A DNA stretch of 64,000 nt from Dethiobacter alkaliphilus (GCA_016841605.1 JAENYV010000006.1:124001-188000), one strand, 5' to 3'. Positions 51,983 to 61,969 are shown, numbered from the stretch's first letter. Program-made: numbers and translations. The notes: generated by a model not told the origin, from the letters alone.

Positions 51983-54900
51983 GTGTCGGGCAGATTTTCT
52001 TGTAAGAGGTGTCGAGGTTTGATATTTAAAGGTTTTTGCCTGGGAGCAACAACGATTAGCCTGGTAACACTGCAAAAAGAAAAAACAACGGGGAACATAG
52101 AGATTTTAGAAACGCTTTTAAAGTCTCATGAAGGAGAACTTCGCCGCACGTTGTTGGAACTTCTGCAAGGTGATACAAGTGCCCGCCTTTGTGCAACAGG
52201 CCGCAAATTTCGCCGTTTGTTGTCTACTGCCGGCATTCCGGAGCCGGAGGCCGTTGAACTGGCTTATGAGTACTGCTGCCGGGAGGCAAGAGTGGACGGT
52301 ATTGTCAGCGCCGGAGGAGAGACAATTATTTACTATGAGCTTGACAAAAACGGCCGTATCGGCAATGTCCAGGCCGGGAGCAAGTGCGCCTCGGGTACCG
52401 GAGAATTTTTTCTTCAACAGATCAAGCGGATGGGCCTCGGGTTGGAGGAGGCTTTAACTATCTCCGAAGGTGAAGAACCTTATCCCGTGGCAGGGCGGTG
52501 TTCTGTTTTTTGTAAGAGCGATTGCACCCATGCTCTCAATAAAGGAGAGAAAAAGGGAAAAGTTGTGGCCGGTCTCTGCCGCATGATAGCCGGAAAAATT
52601 GTAGAACTGGTTCAGAAATCCGGAGGAAAACGAATACTGCTGATTGGCGGAATGGCCGGAAATAAGCCTGTAGTGAATTTTCTTGGCGCTCACATGGAAG
52701 TGATCATCCCACGGGAAGCGGCCTATTTTGAAGCATTGGGCGCCGCCCTATGGGCTGCCCTGCACGAGCCGGCACCGGTCTTGATCCGTGAGGAGACCCT
52801 TTTTCTCCCCGCGGGCAGTTCTTTTTCTTTCCTTCCTCCACTTGCCGAAGCACGAAAGTCGGTAAGTTTTAAGAAATTGCTCCGGGGAGAGGCTGCCCCG
52901 GGTGAAAGGCTGATCCTGGGGTTGGATGTAGGCTCGACAACCACCAAGGCAGTGCTTCTGCGGGAGCGGGACAAGGCCCTGGTCGCTTCGATTTACCTGC
53001 GCACAGAGGGAGATCCTGTCAGGGCAGCTCGCCAATGCTATGCCTCCCTGGCCCGGGAAGTTTTTTTTGATGTACATATTATCGGACTGGGAGTGACCGG
53101 GTCCGGGCGTCAGATTGCCGCGCTGCACGCTCTTACCCCGGCTGTTATAAATGAGATTATCGCCCACGCCAGGGCTGCCCTTTTTTTTGATGGACAGGTA
53201 GATACTATTTTTGAAATAGGTGGGCAGGATGCGAAGTATACATATATTGTTAACGGAGTTCCTGCGGACTATGCCATGAATGAGGCCTGCTCTGCAGGAA
53301 CGGGGTCCTTTTTGGAGGAATCCGCCTTTGAGGCTCTGGACGTGGAGATGACAGGCATTGCTCCTCTTGCTCTGCAAGCGGTCTCCCCCCCAAATTTTAA
53401 CGACCAGTGTGCAGCTTTTATCAGCAGCGATATTAAAACAGCGGTCCAGGAGGGGCTTGGAACACCTGATATCCTGGCCGGACTGGTTTATTCCATCTGT
53501 CTAAATTACCTGAACCGCGTAAAAGGTAATCGACCGGTGGGCAAGAAAATATTTATGCAGGGGGGCGTTTGTTATAACCAGGCTGTTCCCGTGGCTATGG
53601 CCGGCCTGCTGGAGAAAGAGATCGTCGTTCCTCCTGAGCCGGGTCTGATGGGGGCTTTTGGGGTCGCGCTGGATGTTGCCGAGAAGATAGGTAGGGGTAG
53701 CCTTCCGGAGGGCAGCTATAATCTGCAAGAGCTTGCCGGAAGAGAGATCGAATATGGGAAGCCTTTTACCTGCCGGGGGGATAAAAGTTGCGACCGGCGT
53801 TGCCTCATTAATGTCCTTAAGATTGAGGGGAAACGTTATCCGTTTGGAGGAGCCTGCAGTCGTTATACCGGAGTACAGAGACAGGTTCGCCATGATGTGG
53901 GTGCTTTGGACCTGGTTTTTCAGCGGGAGCAGATTATTTACCGGCAGAGCGCAGGAAACAGAAGCTTCTCTAGAAAAGGTAAAAAACTGGGAATTAGCCG
54001 TTCTCTTCTGGTAAATACTCTGTTTCCTCTGTATTTTCATTACTTTTCTTCTCTGGGTTTTGAGGTGATTACTCCGTCCACTTCCGACCCGCTTGGCCGT
54101 CTGCGTCAGGGAGCCCCTTTTTGTTTTCCTGTTGAACTCGGTCACGGTTATATGGCCGACCTTCTTCGCATGGAGCCGGATTATATCTTTGTGCCGCATG
54201 TCAAGGCGCTTCCCTCTTTAAGTGATGAGGTTTCCATTATCTGCCCCCTGGCCCAGGGAGAACCCTATTATCTGAAAGCAGCTTTTGCGGATCTTCAGGA
54301 TTCCAGCCGCGTTCTCTCTCCGGTGTTGGATTTTTCCCATGGTTATAGCGTTCCGGAGCAAGAATTTGTGGAGATGGGGAAAACCCTGGGCGCGACGCAG
54401 CAAGAAGCCAGAGAGGCTTTTTGCTCTGCCGTACGCCGGCAAGAGCAGGCTCAGGCAGAGTGTAAACAGCTTGGCCGGGGACTTTTAGCGGAAATGGAGT
54501 TGGATTCCGCTCAGAGAGCGGTTGTGCTCTTTGGCCGTTCCTACAGTGCGTTTACTGAAGGTGCCAACCTGGGTATCCCGCACAAGTTTGCCTCCAGGGG
54601 ATGGAAAATAATTCCATGCGATTTTCTTCCTCTGGAAGAGGAAGAGCCTTTTCCCTCAATGTACTGGTCCAATGGGCAGATTATTCTGCAGGCAGCTGAA
54701 CTCGTGTGCAAGAATCCCCGCTTTTTCGGGGTTTATATCACTAACTTCAGTTGTGGGCCGGATTCGTTCCTGGTAGGTTATTTCCGGAGCATTATGGGGG
54801 AAAAACCTTCTCTGACCCTGGAACTGGACGGCCATACCTCTGATGCGGGGCTCGATACCCGTATTGAGGCTTTCTTGGATATTGTGGAGGGATACCTGGA

Positions 54901-56290
54901 GACAATGGGGCAGAGCTCCCCGGCAAAGAGGAATGAAAGAAAAAAAGCCCGTCCTGTAACTCTGGTGGACAGAAAGAAAATATTTGTTCGGTTTTCCGAA
55001 GGTGACCGTCTTCCCCTGTCTCACCCGCATGTAAAAGTACTTGTTCCCTCGATGGGTGCAAACTCAGCCCCTTTTCTTTCCGCGGCTATGAACCGGTGGG
55101 GTATCCGGGCCATTGCCCTCCCCCCCCCGGGAAACCGGGAACTGAAATTGGGAAGGTCTTACAGCACCTGTAAGGAATGCCTTCCCTTGCAGCTGACTGT
55201 GGGGAGTCTGTTGCGCTATCTTGAAGAAGTTCCTCTTAAGCCGGAAGACCGGATTGTTTACTTTATGCCCGATGCATCGGGCCCTTGCAGATTTGGTCAG
55301 TATCAGGTTTTTATAAACCGCCTGCTGGAGAGCCTGCAAATTGACAATGTGACAACATTTTCCCTCAGTGCGGAAAACGGTTACGGAGGCCTGGGCACTG
55401 CTTTCAGCCTCCGGCTTTGGGTAGCGGTTATTTTCGCGGATGTCCTTTCAGAAATCTACAGTTCCCTTCTTGTTCTGGGAGCGGACAGGGAAGAAGCCCT
55501 CGCGGTTTATAACCGGGCAACCGGACAGATTGCCGCTGCCCTGGCCGTGGAAAACTGGGGCGGGATCAAGAAAGCGGCCATCCGTTGTTCAGAGGAACTG
55601 GCGAGGGTAAAACGAACCGGCAGGCTTGATGATTATCCTAAAATTGCCCTGCTGGGAGAAATATATGTTCGCAGTGACGATTTTTCTCGTCAGCACCTGG
55701 TCGAGTTTCTGGCCGAAGAGGGTATCATTACCAAAGTGGCATCGATCAATGAATGGCTTTATTATTGCGATTACCTGGTAAAAAAGGGGATTGCAGCCCT
55801 TTCAACTCCCCTGGAAAGATGGAAAAATTCGCTGCAAACCCCGGTGAAAAGATGGATTGAGAGGGAGATTAAAAAAATCTTTTTTACTGCAGGATTGTCT
55901 GAAAGTTATTTGACCAGGGTAGACAGGGCTCTTTCCCTGGGCGAAAATTTTATCTCCCCCCATCTAACCGGAGAAGCGATTCTGACGCTTTCCACTGCTC
56001 TGGCGGAATTGGTGGAAGAGGTATCAGGGGTTATAGCCCTCGGTCCTTTCGGCTGTATGCCCAACAGGGTGGCGGAAGCGGTGGGCAGCCGGATACTGGC
56101 CCGGGAAGAACCGCCTCTTTTTAGCAATGGGACCTTTTTATCCCGCGTTCTTTTGCGCCATCCCCATCTGCCCTTTATGGCCGTGGAGACAGATGGAAAT
56201 GTTTTTCCACAGGTCGTGGAGGCCAGGCTGGAAAGTTTTATTCTTCAGGTCAAACGCCTTCACCAGGTAATACGGGAGGAAAAATTATAG
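51983..56290 (+). CDS. giant acyl-CoA dehydratase activase-related protein
   Basis: A 1435-residue fusion related to the activator (HgdC/BcrA/D type) and substrate components of 2-hydroxyacyl-CoA dehydratases. The first ASKHA domain (to about residue 270) is degenerate in the phosphate loop (LGATTISLV) and has GGET for GGQD but keeps Cys pairs (GSKCASGTG; CSVFCKSDC). The second (about 310-570) is canonical: GLDVGSTTTKAVLL, GGQDAKY, and the [4Fe-4S] ligands NEACSAGTG and DQCAAF. DUF2229-like and HgdB-like regions follow from about 660. It would couple ATP hydrolysis to low-potential electron transfer. The target enzyme is unknown. The GTG start follows GGAGAG. Confidence 0.85.
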   Translation: MSGRFSCKRCRGLIFKGFCLGATTISLVTLQKEKTTGNIEILETLLKSHEGELRRTLLELLQGDTSARLCATGRKFRRLLSTAGIPEPEAVELAYEYCCREARVDGIVSAGGETIIYYELDKNGRIGNVQAGSKCASGTGEFFLQQIKRMGLGLEEALTISEGEEPYPVAGRCSVFCKSDCTHALNKGEKKGKVVAGLCRMIAGKIVELVQKSGGKRILLIGGMAGNKPVVNFLGAHMEVIIPREAAYFEALGAALWAALHEPAPVLIREETLFLPAGSSFSFLPPLAEARKSVSFKKLLRGEAAPGERLILGLDVGSTTTKAVLLRERDKALVASIYLRTEGDPVRAARQCYASLAREVFFDVHIIGLGVTGSGRQIAALHALTPAVINEIIAHARAALFFDGQVDTIFEIGGQDAKYTYIVNGVPADYAMNEACSAGTGSFLEESAFEALDVEMTGIAPLALQAVSPPNFNDQCAAFISSDIKTAVQEGLGTPDILAGLVYSICLNYLNRVKGNRPVGKKIFMQGGVCYNQAVPVAMAGLLEKEIVVPPEPGLMGAFGVALDVAEKIGRGSLPEGSYNLQELAGREIEYGKPFTCRGDKSCDRRCLINVLKIEGKRYPFGGACSRYTGVQRQVRHDVGALDLVFQREQIIYRQSAGNRSFSRKGKKLGISRSLLVNTLFPLYFHYFSSLGFEVITPSTSDPLGRLRQGAPFCFPVELGHGYMADLLRMEPDYIFVPHVKALPSLSDEVSIICPLAQGEPYYLKAAFADLQDSSRVLSPVLDFSHGYSVPEQEFVEMGKTLGATQQEAREAFCSAVRRQEQAQAECKQLGRGLLAEMELDSAQRAVVLFGRSYSAFTEGANLGIPHKFASRGWKIIPCDFLPLEEEEPFPSMYWSNGQIILQAAELVCKNPRFFGVYITNFSCGPDSFLVGYFRSIMGEKPSLTLELDGHTSDAGLDTRIEAFLDIVEGYLETMGQSSPAKRNERKKARPVTLVDRKKIFVRFSEGDRLPLSHPHVKVLVPSMGANSAPFLSAAMNRWGIRAIALPPPGNRELKLGRSYSTCKECLPLQLTVGSLLRYLEEVPLKPEDRIVYFMPDASGPCRFGQYQVFINRLLESLQIDNVTTFSLSAENGYGGLGTAFSLRLWVAVIFADVLSEIYSSLLVLGADREEALAVYNRATGQIAAALAVENWGGIKKAAIRCSEELARVKRTGRLDDYPKIALLGEIYVRSDDFSRQHLVEFLAEEGIITKVASINEWLYYCDYLVKKGIAALSTPLERWKNSLQTPVKRWIEREIKKIFFTAGLSESYLTRVDRALSLGENFISPHLTGEAILTLSTALAELVEEVSGVIALGPFGCMPNRVAEAVGSRILAREEPPLFSNGTFLSRVLLRHPHLPFMAVETDGNVFPQVVEARLESFILQVKRLHQVIREEKL

Positions 56291-56372
56291 GATATTTCTA
56301 TTATATTTTTTTAAGGACGGGGGATATAATGTTCCCGTGCAAGGTAATGTAAAGATAAAGGAGGTGACAAAA

Positions 56373-57035
56373 ATGTCTTCCAATAAGGAGATTGACAATC
56401 GGGGATTGTCCTGTCCTCTGCCGGTGATTAATACCAGGAAAGCACTATTGGAACTCGTTCAAGGGGCGGCAGGCGAGCTTGACCTGGTATCTATTGTAGA
56501 TAACGAAGCAGCCCTGGTAAACGTGACCCGTATGGTTGGCAGGGAAGGCTATGAGACCAGCGTGGAGAGGAAAGAGGACGGAATATATATTCATGTTTTT
56601 AATAAAGCCGGACAGAGGGATAATGCCGGCCCCCAAATTGCTCAACGGAAGGAGCAGGAAGAGTATTGCTGCGGCGAGGAAGCGGGGAAAAATGTCCGGG
56701 AAGAGACAACTATTCTAATTACTTCCTCCAGGCTGGGGGAAGGAAAAGAAGAACTGGGCACTCTCCTCATGCGCAGTTTTATTTTTTCAGTGAAAGAAGT
56801 AGGGTTTTTACCTGCCCGCATTCTCTTTATGAACAGCGCGGTTTTTTTGACGACGGAGGGAAGTCCTGTTCTTGATGAACTGAAAGAACTGGAAGAAAAA
56901 GGCGTGCAGATGTACTCCTGCGGTACCTGTCTGGATTACTACCAGTTAAAAGACAAACTGGTTATCGGTCAGGTTACAAACATGTACGATGCCGTAGAGT
57001 ACCTTAACAATTCGACCAGGTGCCTGACGCTGTAA
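56373..57035 (+). CDS. yedF: selenium-metabolism sulfurtransferase-like protein YedF
   Basis: A 220-residue fusion: a TusA-like domain with Cys14 in NRGLSCPLPVI, an acidic linker with CC and a DsrE-like domain ending in YSCGTCLDYY. This fits the clostridial YedF type that travels with selenium-using genes (selD and selenium-dependent enzymes), though none of these is in the window. AAAGGAGGTG fixes ATG 56373; an earlier frame from 56337 has no ribosome site. It lies 80 bases after the activase gene. Confidence 0.88.
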   Translation: MSSNKEIDNRGLSCPLPVINTRKALLELVQGAAGELDLVSIVDNEAALVNVTRMVGREGYETSVERKEDGIYIHVFNKAGQRDNAGPQIAQRKEQEEYCCGEEAGKNVREETTILITSSRLGEGKEELGTLLMRSFIFSVKEVGFLPARILFMNSAVFLTTEGSPVLDELKELEEKGVQMYSCGTCLDYYQLKDKLVIGQVTNMYDAVEYLNNSTRCLTL

Positions 57036-57040
57036 AGCGG

Positions 57041-57092
57041 AACAAACGGGGACGGTTCTTGCTTGGGCAAGCAAGAACCGTCCCCGTTTGTT
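57041..57092. repeat. 25-bp perfect palindrome (dispersed-repeat type)
   Basis: Arms 57041-57065 and 57068-57092 are fully complementary with only GG between. It begins AACAAACGGGGACGGTTCTT. Such GGGGACGGTTCTT/AAGAACCGTCCCC palindromes are found scattered in clostridial genomes. It lies six bases after the yedF stop and may also terminate it. Confidence 0.75.
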
Positions 57093-57147
57093 CGTTGCAA
57101 TTTGCAAAGAGAAAAACCGGAGTAAACAATAGAAGAGGTGACTGTCG

Positions 57148-57756
57148 ATGAAAATATATCTGGTCCGTCACGGTCAGACAAAATCCAATAAAGAAGGTCG
57201 TTTTGTGGGCTGGAATGATGTGGATCTTTCCAGTGAGGGTTGCCGACAGGCGGAAAAAGCAGCCCAACGATTCAGCACCGAGCGGGTGGCTGCCCTTTAT
57301 AGCAGCGAACTGATCCGGGCTAGGAGGACTGCGGAGATTATTGGGAAAAAGCATGGACTAGAACCGCAGACAAGCACGCTGCTCCGGGAAATCAATTTTG
57401 GAGCCTGGGAAGGACTTACTCACGGGGAAATTATGAGTTTATACGGTCCGGAGATGCGAAGATGGATTAACAATCCTTTCCGTTATTCTCCTCCCGGGGG
57501 GGAGTCTCTCCGGCAGGTTTATTCCCGGATGGAACAATTTCTGGCTTCTCTATCGCTTTGTGAAAATAATGATGGAGCGATTGTTGTGGTTAGTCACGGG
57601 GGGGCAATTATCTCTGTTTTGCACCATATAATGGGACTCTCGGAGAAGGAAATTTGGGACAGGGCTATTAAGAATGCCTCTGTAAGCCTTTTACAAAAGA
57701 ACAATTCACAATTTGAAGTTGTTTTTATCAACGACATAAGTCACATTACAGATTAA
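57148..57756 (+). CDS. histidine phosphatase family protein
   Basis: A 202-residue phosphoglycerate-mutase-fold phosphatase. The phosphorylated His8 lies in LVRHGQTKSNKEGRF, the acid Glu in REINFGAWEG, and a second His in VVSHGGAI. It resembles alpha-ribazole phosphatase (CobC) and other broad phosphatases. No cobalamin genes are near, so the substrate is open. GAAGAGGTG precedes the ATG. Confidence 0.88.
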   Translation: MKIYLVRHGQTKSNKEGRFVGWNDVDLSSEGCRQAEKAAQRFSTERVAALYSSELIRARRTAEIIGKKHGLEPQTSTLLREINFGAWEGLTHGEIMSLYGPEMRRWINNPFRYSPPGGESLRQVYSRMEQFLASLSLCENNDGAIVVVSHGGAIISVLHHIMGLSEKEIWDRAIKNASVSLLQKNNSQFEVVFINDISHITD

Positions 57757-57890
57757 ACTATACTTATGCGTATCTTCTAATAAACGATCAGAAATATTGA
57801 CAGTAGTTTTCTTTTTCGATAAAGTAAAAGTAATTTTATGCGAAAAATAGTAATTAGCGTACCAGGAAACTAGACAAGGGAGGGGTAGAG

Positions 57891-58199
57891 ATGCAGATTG
57901 AGAAGAAAGATGAACGGACAGCCGTTATTATTCCCGCGGGTAAAATTGATGTCACAAATTCAAACTTGTTTAAAGCAAAGCTTACGGAGCTTTACCAGGA
58001 AGGTTTTAATGATATTATTATTGATTTTACCGATGTAAATACCCTGGATAGCTCAGGAATCGGAAAGCTGCTTGTTTTCTATAAAAAACTAAAGGATCGG
58101 GGCGGCACGTTAAGTATTATTCATGTCAAACAAGCAAATATCCGTCACTTGCTGGATATGATTTGCCTGGATAAGGTAATTAATATTACCTGGGACTAG
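57891..58199 (+). CDS. STAS-domain anti-sigma factor antagonist-like protein
   Basis: A 102-residue single STAS domain of the SpoIIAA/RsbV type. The phosphorylatable serine lies in LDSSGIGKLL (Ser54/55). AAGGGAGGGG precedes the ATG. No serine kinase/anti-sigma or sigma gene of the SpoIIAB/SigF type is adjacent, so its partner must be encoded elsewhere. It is convergent with the HD-GYP gene. Confidence 0.88.
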   Translation: MQIEKKDERTAVIIPAGKIDVTNSNLFKAKLTELYQEGFNDIIIDFTDVNTLDSSGIGKLLVFYKKLKDRGGTLSIIHVKQANIRHLLDMICLDKVINITWD

Positions 58200-58220
58200 A
58201 ACAGGCAATATGATGAAAGG

Positions 58221-60497
58221 CTATGATAATTGGTCAGGGGCTTTTTTTTTGCTTTCTTCATCTTCTTTGGTGTAGAGAGGTCGATCATGCAGGTTATACA
58301 ACATTCTGCAAAGTTCCAGGGACTCTTGGGCAAAGTCATAAAAACAGATGAAGAGAAGGTCAAGATCTTTTATGCAGGAAGAAAGATTATTTTCCCATGT
58401 AAGCATCTGATTGGGTGTCAGGGAAAGACTGGAAGTATCCAGAATAACTCGCAGTGAGGTAAAATTATCCGCATAGGTTTCGTCCAGATTGGTTTTCAAG
58501 ATCTTTTTTGTTTCAAACTCCAGCATGGCGCGCCTCTCCAAATAATGAAGCAGTTGCTCTATATTTTCCCACCTGGCTACCTGGTTTTTTTTAATCAGTG
58601 AACTTGTCGGAAGCCCCCGGTAAATATGTTCAGAAAGCTTTTCCAGAAAAAGTTTTTCTGTTTCCGTGTTCAGATGATAGAGAACCTTTTCATTGTTCAT
58701 TACACCTGCTGCACAGTATGAAACAGCCTTAACAGCTAAATGAACATTCCCGCTGTAGAATTCTCCGTAGTGTCCCCCCAGGACTAAGAAGCCGGGAATA
58801 TACCCTGCAGGGACAAGTTTACACAGATCCCGCGGCCACTCCAGCATTCCGGATATACTTTTATATTCGTTCAGGCATGATACAAAACAGTTGACGATAA
58901 CATGGTCAAACATAGAGCCTGTTTTTTTAACTAAAAAGTCAAGGCTCTCGTGAATGGATTTTCCATTGCCTTTAATACGACCTGTTGTCAGCAGATCGAA
59001 AGTATTGGCAACAGATAAAATTCGGGCACCAAGGGGAATCTCATCCCCTTTAAGGCCATGAGGATAACCTTTACCGTCAACTCTTTCATGGTGGTGGATA
59101 ATAATGGGAAGAAGGGGTTCCAATTTTTTCAGGGGTTTAATAATTTCCGCGCTCCAAACAGGATGTTGCTTAAAAATTTCCCATTTTTCATGGGGCAGCG
59201 GACACGGTTCATTTAAAATATCTTTTGAAATCTCAATTTTGCCAATGTCATGCAGCAATGCGGCATATTCTATCCGGGATACTTCTCGCGCGGGTAATTT
59301 TAAAGCCCGGCAGATTAATTGTGCATAGACTAGAACCCTTTCGCTGTGTCCATAAGTAAATTTATCCTTGGCATGGATGACAGCCATCAATGTTTTTACT
59401 GTGTCCAGGAAATCTTTTTCGGTTTTTAATTTTTCCCCACTGATGCGATCAAAAATTGAATAATAAAGTTGGACCCTGTTTCCCCTTGTTATTTTTACCT
59501 TATATAGTGCCTCATTGGCTTTTTGGATCAGGCTCTCCGGGTCATCTGCCTGATCCGGGAATATGGCAACTCCAAGGGAGGCGGAAACGCTGCGGTTGTG
59601 ACCGGGAATTACATTTTGTAAAGCGTCGATTGTTTTCCTTATTTTTTCTGCTTTAGCGACAACTTGTGAGGTTTCACGTGTTATGGTAAGAATTACAAAA
59701 GTATCTCCCCCATAGCGCGCGGCAAAATCTCTTTCTTCCAGAAAACGGCGGATCGTCGCAGAAACTCTTTTTAAGACGTTATCACCGGAAAGAAAGCCGA
59801 ATATTTCATTGTAAAGATTGAAGTTGTCTAGGTCCAGAATGATTAAACCGATTTTTTCTTCACCAAGCGTGTGAAAGTTCGCAATGGTTTCCGCCAGTTG
59901 ATGCTGAAAAAAGCGATAGTTATACAAGCCTGTCAGTTCGTCACGGTTAGCCAGTTCCAAAAGTTGTTTTCTGACGGAACGTTCCGCTGCAACCATGTCT
60001 CCAATCAGCCAGCTAAATAAAAAGAAGGAGAGGATTATTGCCAGATCCGTTTGAAGAAAATCGAACTCTTCCGGACTGAGAAAATAGAAGTTCAAAACAG
60101 CATATGTATTAATTAAAGAACTTATATAACCGGTTTTTGCCCCATAGCGGAGACTGTATAAAACCACAGGCAGAAGGTAAAGTATTTTAAAACCGCTCTG
60201 TACGCCACCGGTTATATGAACCAGTAGAATTGTGATAACCTGAAAGATAAACATTTCTACGTGTTCCGGAATGAGGGGATGAATCTTTGTTAACTTATCC
60301 AATAAGTTACTAATAGAGAGGATAATCAAGTAAATAATAAGCGGGATACAGAAGGTGAACCAAATATAATAATTTGATGTATCCCATGAAAGGTAATTGA
60401 TGATTATTAATGTAACAAATAAGATAGTAAAAATCCTTACAATCGGGATAATATCGTTTGCTGTGGGAGGAGACTCGTAGTCTGACAGGTTATCCAT
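58221..60497 (-). CDS. membrane HD-GYP phosphodiesterase with degenerate GGDEF domain
   Basis: A 758-residue signalling protein with five to six membrane helices in the first 180 residues, a GGDEF domain (RDELTGLYNYRFF; signature GGDTF for GGDEF), an HD-GYP domain with HDIGK and HHERVDGKGYP, and a C-terminal extension of about 230 residues without known motif. The HD-GYP residues are intact and point to c-di-GMP degradation. The altered GGDTF may bind GTP or be inactive. The ATG overlaps the stop of the upstream membrane protein gene by one base. Confidence 0.88.
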   Translation of the reverse strand: MDNLSDYESPPTANDIIPIVRIFTILFVTLIIINYLSWDTSNYYIWFTFCIPLIIYLIILSISNLLDKLTKIHPLIPEHVEMFIFQVITILLVHITGGVQSGFKILYLLPVVLYSLRYGAKTGYISSLINTYAVLNFYFLSPEEFDFLQTDLAIILSFFLFSWLIGDMVAAERSVRKQLLELANRDELTGLYNYRFFQHQLAETIANFHTLGEEKIGLIILDLDNFNLYNEIFGFLSGDNVLKRVSATIRRFLEERDFAARYGGDTFVILTITRETSQVVAKAEKIRKTIDALQNVIPGHNRSVSASLGVAIFPDQADDPESLIQKANEALYKVKITRGNRVQLYYSIFDRISGEKLKTEKDFLDTVKTLMAVIHAKDKFTYGHSERVLVYAQLICRALKLPAREVSRIEYAALLHDIGKIEISKDILNEPCPLPHEKWEIFKQHPVWSAEIIKPLKKLEPLLPIIIHHHERVDGKGYPHGLKGDEIPLGARILSVANTFDLLTTGRIKGNGKSIHESLDFLVKKTGSMFDHVIVNCFVSCLNEYKSISGMLEWPRDLCKLVPAGYIPGFLVLGGHYGEFYSGNVHLAVKAVSYCAAGVMNNEKVLYHLNTETEKLFLEKLSEHIYRGLPTSSLIKKNQVARWENIEQLLHYLERRAMLEFETKKILKTNLDETYADNFTSLRVILDTSSLSLTPNQMLTWENNLSSCIKDLDLLFICFYDFAQESLELCRMLYNLHDRPLYTKEDEESKKKAPDQLS

Positions 60498-60970
60498 TAA
60501 ATGCATCTCCTTTCGCCAAAGGAAGTGCTTGAATTTTTCTTTTTTGCAGTTTTTATAGTAAGTAAAAAACTGCCGCCGGCAATAATTGCGAGGAGAAAAA
60601 GGGGAGGCAGTGATAAAAGCAATTTATGCCATTCAGTTAGCTGATCGAATTTCTCTATGTTTAAGACAAAATTAAAATAAAATCCCTCTAAAATTGTAAG
60701 AATTATTAGTGGATAAAAAGTTGCCGGTGCGGCCCGGTTAATGGGAAGGCTGAAAATAGAGTGGTAGATAAAGAGAATAACAACAGTGCAAAGGATTGTA
60801 TGAACGCCGAATTTCAGAGGCAGCATTCTTACAATAAAGACAAAATTCCCCAACAGGAATGCTGAAAGAAAGGCTTTCCCCAGGGGAATGTAAAACTTAA
60901 TAGTTGAAGCACCAAGGATTAACATACAAAATGTTTCTATTGTATGTCTTAAGATCCATAAAAGATACAT
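60497..60970 (-). CDS. membrane protein coupled to the HD-GYP gene
   Basis: A 157-residue protein with about five hydrophobic helices and a basic C-terminal tail (KTAKKKN). GGGAG precedes the ATG. Its stop overlaps the start of the HD-GYP gene, so the two are translated together. The helix pattern resembles sensor membrane modules of signalling proteins, and it may be the sensory partner. I recognise no family. Confidence 0.7.
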   Translation of the reverse strand: MYLLWILRHTIETFCMLILGASTIKFYIPLGKAFLSAFLLGNFVFIVRMLPLKFGVHTILCTVVILFIYHSIFSLPINRAAPATFYPLIILTILEGFYFNFVLNIEKFDQLTEWHKLLLSLPPLFLLAIIAGGSFLLTIKTAKKKNSSTSFGERRCI

Positions 60971-61236
60971 TTTATTCTCCCAAATGTGAAATAGAATGTA
61001 ATTATTTGCTCTACTGGTTAATTCTACCTAAGAAAAGAAAAATCCTCTTTTCAAAGACAAAAAAAAGCAGTTTTATTTTAGTTATTCAGAATATCTCTAT
61101 TTCTTTGTCCATTGGTTCTTTCTGGTATCTGATGAATAGTAAAATTTACTTTTTATAGCTGAATATTTTGCTCAGCCTTGGAAAAAGTATAAAGGGTGAA
61201 AGCAGGAAAGAGACCACTATTAAAAGGAGACGGAAT

Positions 61237-61902
61237 ATGTATACAACAACAATGAATCCGTGGCAAAGCAGCAATATTTTTCCACAGCAACACTTTGCCT
61301 CTCAATCGTTTTTGCCGTTCCAGATTTCCCCACAAATTCAGGGCTATAGTATACCCCTTCAGTCAGGGGCAGCCAACATTTCTCCCTTCGTTTACCAGCT
61401 TCCTTACGCCAGTGCTATGATCTCTCAAGCGGGAAATATGCAAACAGGTATTAGTCCACAGGGAGCGATTTCTTTCGGTTATAGTCCCAATCTTGCCTGG
61501 CAGTCGGCTAGCCCGGTTATGAGTGGGCAATTCAGGCCGGTAAGTTATTCTCTGGGTCAGCAGCAACTTGCCTTTCAACCCAGCGGAATGACAACCGGAA
61601 TTAATGCTGTTTCCGGTTTGGCCCAACCGAGGGTGGAACTGGCAGAAACTAACAACGATGTTATCGTAACGGCTGATCTCCCCAATGTGGATCCCAACAA
61701 TATCTATATTACGGTTACGGACGATTCCCTAAGTATTTCCGCTCTTTCCATGATGGGCGGTAATGCCGGCAGTCTGCACCGTACGGTTGCTCTACCGACC
61801 AGTATTCGGGCGGAACATCTAGATGTTAGCTATACGAACGGTACTCTTGAATGTCGTCTTCCGAAGTCCGATCTGGTTGCCAGGCGTAGAGTAAAGGTAT
61901 AA
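61237..61902 (+). CDS. HSP20-type protein with long Gln/Ser/Pro-rich N-terminus
   Basis: A 221-residue protein. The first 140 residues are low-complexity, rich in Gln, Ser, Pro, Ala and Gly. The last 80 form an alpha-crystallin/HSP20-like domain (VELAETNNDVIVTADLPNVD; LHRTVALPTSI; GTLECRLPK). AAAAGGAGA precedes the ATG at 61237. Small heat-shock proteins hold unfolded proteins; in spore-formers some such proteins are spore-coat components, which the N-terminal composition might suggest. Confidence 0.8.
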   Translation: MYTTTMNPWQSSNIFPQQHFASQSFLPFQISPQIQGYSIPLQSGAANISPFVYQLPYASAMISQAGNMQTGISPQGAISFGYSPNLAWQSASPVMSGQFRPVSYSLGQQQLAFQPSGMTTGINAVSGLAQPRVELAETNNDVIVTADLPNVDPNNIYITVTDDSLSISALSMMGGNAGSLHRTVALPTSIRAEHLDVSYTNGTLECRLPKSDLVARRRVKV

Positions 61903-61969
61903 ATACCACCGGTTAATATTTTTCTTTCCTGCTTCACCCATTTAATTTAAAAGTGAGGTATTAAATAAA

